From Janthinobacterium sp. CG3 (GTDB lineage Bacteria > Pseudomonadota > Gammaproteobacteria > Burkholderiales > Burkholderiaceae_D): DNA of 64,000 bases. The position numbers and the translations under genes are program-made. Positions 51,997 through 59,412 of this stretch are shown in pieces. A model generated the notes under the pieces. It saw only the letters and a list, made by a program, of their open reading frames with translations, searched no databases and was not told the DNA's origin. Position 1 is the first letter of the stretch. Every line of letters begins with the position of its first letter. Location: NCBI RefSeq assembly GCF_000344615.1, contig NZ_KB467824.1, forward strand, positions 170,445 through 234,444, given 5' to 3'.

Positions 51997-52440
51997 ATGA
52001 GTAACGATAAAGATCAATCCTATGTGGATATGGGAATGCAAGCCGGAGATAGGGCAGCCCATCAAGCGCTCGCTCCGTTGCACAGAAGCATTAACCGTGC
52101 CTTGTCCGCTAAATGCTCAAGGGGCTATGGCAAGAAATTAAAAGATTTAGGCTTCGTTTTGCGTGTCGATGGCGAGTTTTGGCATTGGGAAAAGGTTGGA
52201 TGCGATAATGTTGCCGGACGGAGGGCGGGTACGGCAACGGTCGATATTTTCATGTCAAAAGAAACGTGGCAAGGAGTGTCAACTGATGAACTGAAGCGCT
52301 TCTTAAGTAAGCATTTGAGGGAGGGGTTCGTCCTCATGCTTGATAAGCTGAAGCACCTTGGCGTTGAATTTGACGAGAAGAATCTTGCTTCCGATTTTGA
52401 CGAAGCCATCCGACTTTTCGAGAACACCGAGATTCCGTAG
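51997..52440 (+). CDS. Hypothetical protein of foreign character between two tRNA-Asn genes
   Basis: Function not recognised. 147 aa, soluble, no signal peptide. AAAGGA at 51983-51988 supports ATG at 51997; ATG at 51988 is possible. The centre reads KLKDLGFVLRVDGEFWHWEKVG, then TATVDIFMSKETWQGVS and an acidic helical C-terminus ending FENTEIP. The 'W-rich strand then helix' layout is like small immunity-type or DUF4304-like proteins, but this is only a resemblance. Third codon positions are clearly less GC-rich than in all neighbours (TTT, GAT, AAA, TTA are common), a sign of recent transfer. The 226 bases after the tRNA terminator hold no other gene. Confidence 0.6.
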   Translation: MSNDKDQSYVDMGMQAGDRAAHQALAPLHRSINRALSAKCSRGYGKKLKDLGFVLRVDGEFWHWEKVGCDNVAGRRAGTATVDIFMSKETWQGVSTDELKRFLSKHLREGFVLMLDKLKHLGVEFDEKNLASDFDEAIRLFENTEIP

Positions 52441-52484
52441 TCTCCGGGATAACTTCGCCACTCAAACGTACCGGATGATAGCGC

Positions 52485-52901
52485 GTGCTGCCGGCCTCGA
52501 AGCACGTCGGCGAAGTGGCCAAGACATACTATCTGCGCCAGGCCGTCGAACGGGGTTTCGACGCCGCTGCTTTCCTTGACCGCCGCGGCCGCCTCAGCGA
52601 AGGCTCCATCTGGAATATGACTTTTTGGGACGGCGAGGCGGTGGTGTGGCCCATCGCCGACATGCTGGCAGGCACTGCGATGGGCACCGTCCGCCGGCAA
52701 CTGGCACGCCTCGGCGTCGCCCAACGCGACCAAGAGGTGACGCTGGCCGACCTGCGGGCATTGGCCGGGGCGGTGGTCATGAATTCCTGGAGGCCGGGCG
52801 TGGCGCTGCGTCGCATCGGCTCGGCGCCCCTGCCCGAGGCGCCGTCCTTCGTGGAGCAGCTTCACCGCGCCTTCCATGCCGAGCAAGCGACCCGGCCGTG
52901 A
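52485..52901 (+). pseudogene. 3' remnant of a class IV aminotransferase-like gene
   Basis: The frame has an in-frame stop (TAG, 52479) just before it and no ribosome binding site. It encodes the C-terminal half (~139 aa) of a PLP-fold IV aminotransferase/aminodeoxychorismate lyase-like protein. SKHVGEVAKTYYLRQAVERGFDAAAFLDRRG contains the usual xxYLRxxA..GFDDA segment. RLSEGSIWNMTFWDGEAVVWP is the LxEGs.sN motif. The catalytic-lysine-bearing N-terminal half is missing, so it is judged to be a broken gene. High GC matches the core genome, unlike the gene before it. Confidence 0.6.
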
Positions 52902-52937
52902 GCTCAAGCGTGGCCGTTCGCTATTCCTGGCGCTCAG

Positions 52938-53247
52938 AAGATCATCACCGTCGGCGTCACCGGCGACCACACCTTCACCTTCGACATTTCCGGCAGGTCG
53001 CACGGCAACATGGGCTGGACGAGCCGGAGTTTCACCTTCCAGGCCATCAGCGCGATGAGCAAGCTGCATTTCTCCGTCGACAGCAGCAACTCCGCTTTTG
53101 GCGCCGCTCTGGACAACATCTCGGTCACCTCCGCCGTGCCGGAAGCCGAGACCTACGGCATGTTGCTGGCCGGTTTGGCGCTGCTTGGCGCCATCGCACG
53201 ACGCGAGGAAGCGGCGGCTCAAAACGACGGGGCTTGCCGTCGCCTGA
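52938..53247 (+). pseudogene. 3' remnant of a PEP-CTERM protein gene
   Basis: The frame codes for ITVGVTGDHTFTFDISG, then FQAISAMSKLHFSVDSS and ALDNISVTS, the end of a beta-sandwich 'choice-of-anchor' type domain. It closes with VPEAETYGMLLAGLALLGAIARRE, a clear PEP-CTERM sorting signal (PEP-like motif, hydrophobic helix, Arg cluster). No start codon or signal peptide lies upstream in frame. The frame reads on through the gene's own terminator to 53300, so the original stop is lost or shifted. It is the 3' end of a former exported, exosortase-processed protein. Confidence 0.6.
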
Positions 53248-53251
53248 GATC

Positions 53252-53274
53252 CCGCGCTACGGCGCGGTTTTTTT
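53252..53274 (+). terminator. Terminator of the PEP-CTERM remnant
   Basis: CCGCGC, TACG, GCGCGG, T7. It stands directly after the remnant; its T-run overlaps the minus-35 of the second tRNA promoter. Confidence 0.85.
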
Positions 53275-53301
53275 GCAAATTTCAATTCGATGCGTTATAG
53301 T
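53273..53301 (+). promoter_or_regulatory. Promoter of the second tRNA-Asn
   Basis: TTGCAA, 17 bases, TATAGT (53296-53301), 11 bases before the tRNA. It differs in sequence from the promoter of copy 1. Confidence 0.7.
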
Positions 53302-53304
53302 GCG

Positions 53305-53391
53305 GCCTCTTTTCCCTGATAGCTCAGTTGGTAGAGCGACGGACTGTTAATCCGCAGGTCCCTGGTTCGAGTCCAGGTCGGGGAGCCAGAA
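53305..53391 (+). repeat. 87-bp direct repeat, copy 2 (tRNA-Asn with flanks)
   Basis: Identical to 51644-51730, including short flanks outside the tRNA. Confidence 0.9.
53313..53388 (+). tRNA. tRNA-Asn (GTT), copy 2
   Basis: Base-for-base the same as copy 1, with anticodon GTT in CTGTTAA and encoded CCA. It has a separate promoter and terminator, so both copies should be expressed. Confidence 0.97.
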
Positions 53392-53404
53392 CACAGCGTG
53401 AATA

Positions 53405-53436
53405 CAAAGGCCTTCCTCGGAAGGCCTTTGTCGTTT
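53405..53436 (+). terminator. Terminator after tRNA-Asn copy 2
   Basis: CAAAGGCCTTCC, two bases, GGAAGGCCTTTG: a perfect 12-bp stem followed by TCGTTT. The T-run is weak but the stem is strong. Confidence 0.75.
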
Positions 53437-53506
53437 ACGCCAAACGGCGGGTGTTGTGCCGGGGGAGTCGGGTAAGTCTTAGGTAAGTCTTATATACTGG
53501 CGAACT

Positions 53507-54346
53507 ATGCGCATACAGTTATTCTCAGACCTCCATCTCGAACGTTATCCCGACTTCCGCCCCCGTATCGCTACCGACGTCGACGTCGTGGTGCTGGCCG
53601 GCGATATCGGCTCCTATCAAGCGGGCTCGTGTCTGGAGACCGGCGACTTCGGCCTCGAACGATTTTCACCTTTGCGGCCGGACTCAACGTGTTCCACAGT
53701 CCTGTTCGTGCCGGGCAATCACGAATTCGACACGCTTGAGTTCGATGAAACGTATATTCGCCTGCGCCAGACGTGTGAGCGTCTCGGTATCACCTGGCTG
53801 GACCGCGAAGTCGTCACGCTCGGACGCGTTCGTTTCGCTGGCACCACGCTATGGAGCGATTTCGAGGCACTCGCCGGCAAGGAAAAAACGCCGACCAAGC
53901 AAATGCAAATGCTCAGCAAGGCCTACCGCGCGGCAAACTACTATTTAAGCAAGAACACGACGCTGAAAGGTGGCGAGCCTCTGCTGGCCGAGGGTATTCG
54001 TGACATGTCGCTCGCATGCCAGGCTTGGCTTCGCGCCGCGCTGTCCGTGCCGTTCGACGGCACAACCATAGCGGTAACGCATTTTGCCCCCACGCTGCTG
54101 AGCGCCGACCCGCGATACGGCCTGACGCCGGGTACGGCGGGATTCTGCAATGCGCTGGACGACCTTTTTCCGCTCGCCGACGTGTGGATGCACGGGCACC
54201 TTCATTGCATGAATGACTATATCGTTCAAGGTAACCAAGATGGCCGGCCTTGGACGTGTCGGGTTGTCGCCAATCCTCTGGGCTACTTGAGTAAAGGCGA
54301 GCAGGAGGGATTCCGCGGAAATCTGGTTATCGAGGTTCCGTCGTAA
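53507..54346 (+). CDS. Calcineurin-like metallophosphoesterase
   Basis: Predicted dinuclear metal phosphohydrolase of 279 aa. The five metal-binding motifs are seen: FSDLHLE at residue 6, VVLAGDIGS, FVPGNHEFD, VTHFAPT and MHGHLHCMNDY. The substrate is unknown; relatives act on phosphodiesters or nucleotides. No membrane segment. It stands alone after the tRNA terminator and before the T6SS island. Codon use is slightly less GC-biased than in the core genes. The 263 bases after it hold no gene or clear terminator. Confidence 0.88.
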   Translation: MRIQLFSDLHLERYPDFRPRIATDVDVVVLAGDIGSYQAGSCLETGDFGLERFSPLRPDSTCSTVLFVPGNHEFDTLEFDETYIRLRQTCERLGITWLDREVVTLGRVRFAGTTLWSDFEALAGKEKTPTKQMQMLSKAYRAANYYLSKNTTLKGGEPLLAEGIRDMSLACQAWLRAALSVPFDGTTIAVTHFAPTLLSADPRYGLTPGTAGFCNALDDLFPLADVWMHGHLHCMNDYIVQGNQDGRPWTCRVVANPLGYLSKGEQEGFRGNLVIEVPS

Positions 54347-54609
54347 TTGTCAATCGAAACGCGCTTCGCGAACACGCTTTGGCTGACCAGCCCATTGCGG
54401 ACCCAGCGATTTTGATTCGATTAGCGCGCCAAACCGCTCAAGAGGGCCGTTCGCGCCCGATCCGCGCCCCATTCCCTGTGACTGGCAGCCGGTGCCGTTG
54501 AGTCTGCTCAAAGTTCGTCCCCGATCTCGCATCTACCATAGAAAGTGTCGACGCTGCGCCATCGCGATCAGTCAAGCTTGCTTACGTGTATCTGGAAAGG
54601 TATAAGCGC

Positions 54610-57333
54610 ATGGGGACGGAATTCCAACACCTGCAAGAGATGATCAGCGCCCGTCAGCGTAGCCGCATCTTGCGCCTGGCATTCCCCAACAACGACGGGC
54701 CGCCATTCGAACTTGTTGTCAACAAACTGAACGCGGTCGAAAGCCTGTCCCGAGATTTTGAATTCACCATTGAACTGCTGTCCGACCGCGCCAACCTCGC
54801 GCTCAAGGATATGCAGGGCAAAATGTTGTCCGTCGCGCTAGTACAGGCAAACGGCACGCTGCGCTATTTTTCAGGTTATTGTTTTACCTTTTGCCTGAAG
54901 AAAGCGGGAAATATTTCGTATTATGAGGCCACGCTAGGGCCGTGGCTGAAGTATCTGACTTTCGGTAAGGACAACTACCTATTCCATAACAAGACACTAC
55001 GCGAACAAACGGCAAGTATGTTCGGCGACTACGCCGTCCCTGCCGACTGGGACTTGCGTTTTGTCCACGACGATCCGGCCATGACGGACGCCATGCAGTT
55101 CCGCGAGAGCGACCATAACTACCTGCATCGACGCTGGGAGGCCGCTGGCTGGCATTACTATTATATTCATACGGACCGGGGGCACAAACTCGTGCTTTCC
55201 GATGACTCCACCAGGGCCGATCCGATCGACGACGATCCGGAAATCCGTTTCCACCGGCACGGCGGCTCGCTGGAGGAGGAAGCGATCAGTGAATGGTCGT
55301 CGCTGCGGCAGCTCATACCGAGCAGCGTGACGTTGGCGGGCTTCGATTTTAAACAGCCATATCCTCGTCAGGTTTCCGTGCCTACTGTAAATCGACAAGG
55401 GCGCGTGGCCGATACCGAATCGTATGAATATGTGGGCGCGTACGGCTTCAAGGACCGCGCGGACGGTGACGCCCAAGCGCGTTTGCGGATGCAGGAAATG
55501 GAAGCGGCGGCCAAGCAATTTAAGGCCGCCACAAACAATCGCCGGGTGGCGCCTGGCTACTGGTTTAGCTTCGCCGACCGCCTCGACGAAAATCCATTCG
55601 GCTATGGTAATGACCCCGGCAGAAACCAGTTTCTGATTATCGAAGTCCAGCATGTCGCAACAAATAACTATTTGCAGGAAACGGACGAAGCGCCGCACTA
55701 CAGGAATCACTTGACCTGTATCCGCAAGATCATTCCATGGCGGCCGGGGCGAGGCTACAACAGCGTTGACGTCAGAATGTTGGGCCCGCAAACCGCCATC
55801 GTGGTTGGGCCGGCGGGTGACGGCAGCATTCACACCGACCAGTACGGCCGAATCCGCGTGCAGTTCCACTGGGATCGGGTCGGCGGCAACGACGAGGGCA
55901 GTTCTAGCTGGATGCGGGTAGGCGCTTGGTGGGCGGGCAACCAGCTTGGCGCGACCGCCATTCCTCGCGTCGGTTCCGAGGTGGTGGTTCACTGGCTGGA
56001 CGGCTCGCCGGACCGGCCCTACGTTGCCAATGCCATCCATAACGAGCGCTACATGCCGTCGTGGTCATTGCCGGCCCAGCGGGCGCTGACCGGTTTCCGC
56101 ACACGCGAACTCACTCCTGGGGGTGGTGGGAATAATGCTGCCGGACGCAGCAACCACTTAATTTTCGACGACTCCTACAAAAAAATTCAAGTCCAGCTAA
56201 AAAGCGACCATCAGCATTCTCAACTTTCGCTGGGATCCATTACCCGTATAGAGGGCAATGCCGGCCGCACCGATGCGCGCGGCGAAGGCTGGGAGTTGGC
56301 GACGGACGGGTGGGGCGTGGCGCGCGCGGGCAAAGGTTTGCTGATTACGACCGAGGCGCGGCCGCGTGCCGCGTCGCACATCAAGGACATGGGCGAGACG
56401 TTGCAGCGCTTGGCCGCTGCCCGCGAACAGCACGAGGAACAGGCCGCCGCCGCGCGCCAGCAAGGCGCGCAGGAACAACCGGGCCAACAAGCCGATGTGA
56501 GCGACGCCATCAAGGTGCAGAACGACGCCATCAAGGGCGCCGGCAGCGCGGAAGCCTTCCCGGAACTGGCCGCGCCGCACCTGGTGCTGGCCAGCCCAGC
56601 CGGCATCGAAACCACCACGGCGCAATCGACCCATATTGCCAGCGACCAGCATACGGCGATCACCACAGGGAAGCATTTTTCCGTCGCTACCGGCGACAGC
56701 TTCTTCGCCAGCGTCAGCCAGACCTTTCGCCTGTTCGTCCACAAGGCCGGCATGAAGCTGATCGCGGCGTCGGGCAAGGTCAGCATACAGGCCCAGAGCG
56801 ACGAAATCGACATCATCGCGAAGAAGGTGCTTGCCTTGATCAGTGAACAGGACTGGGTGGAAATCCGCGGCAAACTGGGCGTGCGCTTCTCGGGCGGAAC
56901 CGACACGCTTGAAATTAGCGATACGTCCCAATTCTTTACCCGCAAGCCCGTGCTGTTTCACGGTAATTTGGAGACCCTGCCGTCGCGTACCGCGCCGCCG
57001 CCGCCCGACGTGTTGCCCGAGGTTCTGGCGACGGCGCCCAAGCCCGGGCATTTGCAGCACACCCTGCAATCGCATACGGACGGCAAGCGCTACGCGCACG
57101 TACCTTACGCTTTGTACAAGGACGGTGCGAAGGTGGAAGACGGGCTGACCGACGAGTTCGGGCGCATTCTGGTCGAACACCAAACCGGTACACCGCGCTA
57201 CACCGTCAAACTGCCCAACGGCGAAGAAATCGCACTCAATGCCAATGCCAACCTTGCCTCAGCCGACGAGTCGCAGTCAAACGTCGGCATGCGCGCCCTG
57301 CACGACACGCCGGAAAGTCGCCATCATGACTGA
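54610..57333 (+). CDS. vgrG: Type VI secretion tip protein VgrG with transthyretin-like C-terminus
   Basis: Trimeric spike tip of the T6SS that carries effectors. 907 aa. The gp27-like part spans about 15-400 (LVVNKLNAVESLSRDFEF, HNYLHRRWEAAGWHYYY). The gp5 OB-fold is at about 407-482 (HTDQYGRIRVQFHWDRVG, ATAIPRVGSEVVVHWLDGSPDRPYV). An Ala/Gln-rich coiled segment lies at about 596-650. A DUF2345 domain follows at about 651-765 (APHLVLASPAGIETTT). A Pro-rich hinge leads to a transthyretin-like module at about 815-875 (YALYKDGAKVEDGLTDEFGRI). Such C-terminal modules bind phospholipase effectors in other T6SS. GAAAGG supports ATG at 54610 over GTG at 54586. Confidence 0.95.
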   Translation: MGTEFQHLQEMISARQRSRILRLAFPNNDGPPFELVVNKLNAVESLSRDFEFTIELLSDRANLALKDMQGKMLSVALVQANGTLRYFSGYCFTFCLKKAGNISYYEATLGPWLKYLTFGKDNYLFHNKTLREQTASMFGDYAVPADWDLRFVHDDPAMTDAMQFRESDHNYLHRRWEAAGWHYYYIHTDRGHKLVLSDDSTRADPIDDDPEIRFHRHGGSLEEEAISEWSSLRQLIPSSVTLAGFDFKQPYPRQVSVPTVNRQGRVADTESYEYVGAYGFKDRADGDAQARLRMQEMEAAAKQFKAATNNRRVAPGYWFSFADRLDENPFGYGNDPGRNQFLIIEVQHVATNNYLQETDEAPHYRNHLTCIRKIIPWRPGRGYNSVDVRMLGPQTAIVVGPAGDGSIHTDQYGRIRVQFHWDRVGGNDEGSSSWMRVGAWWAGNQLGATAIPRVGSEVVVHWLDGSPDRPYVANAIHNERYMPSWSLPAQRALTGFRTRELTPGGGGNNAAGRSNHLIFDDSYKKIQVQLKSDHQHSQLSLGSITRIEGNAGRTDARGEGWELATDGWGVARAGKGLLITTEARPRAASHIKDMGETLQRLAAAREQHEEQAAAARQQGAQEQPGQQADVSDAIKVQNDAIKGAGSAEAFPELAAPHLVLASPAGIETTTAQSTHIASDQHTAITTGKHFSVATGDSFFASVSQTFRLFVHKAGMKLIAASGKVSIQAQSDEIDIIAKKVLALISEQDWVEIRGKLGVRFSGGTDTLEISDTSQFFTRKPVLFHGNLETLPSRTAPPPPDVLPEVLATAPKPGHLQHTLQSHTDGKRYAHVPYALYKDGAKVEDGLTDEFGRILVEHQTGTPRYTVKLPNGEEIALNANANLASADESQSNVGMRALHDTPESRHHD

Positions 57334-57381
57334 GCGAGACCGCCAATCGGCGCCATCAACGAATGATACTTAAGGAAAACC

Positions 57382-59412
57382 ATGTCATCCGATCCGATCC
57401 GGCGCGTTGAAACCACGCACATCGACGAAGTCCGGCGCACTGCCACCAGTACCACCCAGTGGTTCGCGGAAAAACGCCATGCCACCCATCCAATCACTCA
57501 TAACAACCAGCTCAAGGTGTTGTTTTGCGGCGAAGAAGGCTTCGCCGATATCGCAACGCAGATCGAAAGCGCGAAGCAAAGCATCGACCTCGTTTGCTGG
57601 GGCTTCGACCCCGGCATGGAACTAAGGCGTGGCGCCGGTCCTACTTGGCCGAGGGGCAAGACCTATGGCGATCTACTGATCGAAGCGAGGAACCGTGGTG
57701 TCAAGGTGCGCCTGCTGGTCTGGTTCGACAGGCGTGTGGCAGGCAAAACGCTTAACATGCCAGGGCACTCCCACGGCACTTCGCCATGGCGCACCAGCAG
57801 CGGCAGCGCGGCGGCCGACAAGATCAACGCTAAGCGCAGCCTGGACATGCTGCAAGCGGACTGGGAGAAGCCACGCCCACACATCAAAGGTCAAAAAATC
57901 AGGAAAATTACCCGGGAGATGATTCCGCTGCTGGCGCGCGAAGAGTACTGCTACAGTTGGTGCGACGCCGCCTTCCACGGCCTACTGCCGGGCATCGAAG
58001 TGCGTAAGCGTAGCGGCGACGCGGGCAAGATCAAGCGCAGTCTCGCGTCGGAGCAACGTCAACCTGGCTCCATGTCTCAAATGGAAATAGAACGCGCGGG
58101 CTTGATCCTTGCCGGCACCCACCATCAAAAGACAATCTTGATCGACTTCGCCTACGAGGGCGGCAGCAGGGCGGTCGGCTACGTGATGGGTCTCAATTCC
58201 GTTACCGACTACTGGGACACGTGCGAGCACAAACTTGAAGATCCCCGGCGCGAGCAGGGGGCCGAACTGACGGCAAAGGAATGTGTGCAGGACGGGGAGG
58301 CGGACCCCGGATTTCTTAGCCTCAAGCCCTACCAGGACTACGCCTGTCGTATCGACGGCGGCAAGGCGCTGATTGCGGTCTACAACAATTTTGTAACCGG
58401 CTGGGATCGCTCCATAGATGATCGTATGCATACGGCGGCGAACCAATGCGTGGCCCGTGACGAGTGCAAGGCAGTACCTCCCGCGCTACTGCGCAAGGCG
58501 GAGCCGGGCAACTCCACCGTGCAGATCGTGCGCACCCAGCCGGATGAGGACGACAAAAGCATCAAGGATATCTACTATCTCGCAACCGACGCGGCCTGCC
58601 TGGCCGGTGGCTACCTTTACGTCGAGAATCAGTACTTCCAGAACGAAGAGTGGGCGCAGCGTCTGATGCAAAAGCGAAAGGACGTGGTAGCCGCATGGAA
58701 ACGCGGAGCCGCCAAGGCGGGGAAAAGTATGGAAGACATGCCGGTCATGCACGTGTTTATCGTCATACCCGTGCCGGAGCGGGCTCAAATGATCCCCACC
58801 ACGCACGATACGCTCACCGCGCTGGGGGCGCCGGGCGGCATGACGGGGCAGGTGAAAATGATCGATGAAGTCAATAAAAGTACCAGGGCGCTATTTACCA
58901 GGGATGAACTGGGCATTCCCACGAATAACAGTGTCGATCTCCCCGCCGTCGTACGGCACGCCAATGAAATGGAAAAGCGCGATTCCATACAACTGGAGAA
59001 TATTTTTAGCGCAAAAGTTGCCGTCGCCATGCTGCAGGTGAGTGGTTATGACAAGCGCCGTTGGCGCTACCGCGAAATATACATCCATTCCAAATTGCTG
59101 CTGGTCGACGATGGATTTATGACGCTCGGCAGCGCCAACCTGAACCAACGCAGTATGGCCGTCGACAGTGAAATCAACATTGCCACGAATGATGCCGCGC
59201 TTGCCCGGAGCATGCGCAATCGGATCTGGATGCAGCATAGCGGTGGTCTGATCAACGGGAATGGTGGCACCCAGGCGGATATTGCGGAGGCTTTTAAGCA
59301 ATGGAAAAAATTGATGCACTCAAATTTGGCTCGGAAAAAGGAAGGGGCGGCAATGGTTGGATTTTTGCTGCCACTAGAGGACAAACGCAGCTCAACGATG
59401 CGGTTGGGCTAG
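57382..59412 (+). CDS. Phospholipase D-type T6SS effector (Tle5-like)
   Basis: 676 aa with two HKD motifs, the signature of active PLD enzymes. Motif 1 is HQKTILID (His248, Lys250, Asp255), followed by GYVMGLNSVTDYWD. Motif 2 is HSKLLLVDD (His569, Lys571, Asp576), followed by TLGSANLNQRSMAVDSEI. No signal peptide or membrane helix, as for VgrG-loaded cargo. An N-terminal QIESAKQSIDLVCWGFDPGMEL strand-helix begins the first PLD half. It lies 48 bases after vgrG and two bases before a Sel1-like lipoprotein, the arrangement of Tle5 effectors and their Tli5 immunity proteins. Expected target: phospholipids of the rival cell's membranes. Confidence 0.92.
   Translation: MSSDPIRRVETTHIDEVRRTATSTTQWFAEKRHATHPITHNNQLKVLFCGEEGFADIATQIESAKQSIDLVCWGFDPGMELRRGAGPTWPRGKTYGDLLIEARNRGVKVRLLVWFDRRVAGKTLNMPGHSHGTSPWRTSSGSAAADKINAKRSLDMLQADWEKPRPHIKGQKIRKITREMIPLLAREEYCYSWCDAAFHGLLPGIEVRKRSGDAGKIKRSLASEQRQPGSMSQMEIERAGLILAGTHHQKTILIDFAYEGGSRAVGYVMGLNSVTDYWDTCEHKLEDPRREQGAELTAKECVQDGEADPGFLSLKPYQDYACRIDGGKALIAVYNNFVTGWDRSIDDRMHTAANQCVARDECKAVPPALLRKAEPGNSTVQIVRTQPDEDDKSIKDIYYLATDAACLAGGYLYVENQYFQNEEWAQRLMQKRKDVVAAWKRGAAKAGKSMEDMPVMHVFIVIPVPERAQMIPTTHDTLTALGAPGGMTGQVKMIDEVNKSTRALFTRDELGIPTNNSVDLPAVVRHANEMEKRDSIQLENIFSAKVAVAMLQVSGYDKRRWRYREIYIHSKLLLVDDGFMTLGSANLNQRSMAVDSEINIATNDAALARSMRNRIWMQHSGGLINGNGGTQADIAEAFKQWKKLMHSNLARKKEGAAMVGFLLPLEDKRSSTMRLG

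Noticed and set aside
51644-53391. Complete integrated element (prophage or ICE) between the tRNA-Asn copies
   Set aside because: No integrase, no phage or conjugation gene, and full tRNA copies with different promoters on both sides; only debris remains.
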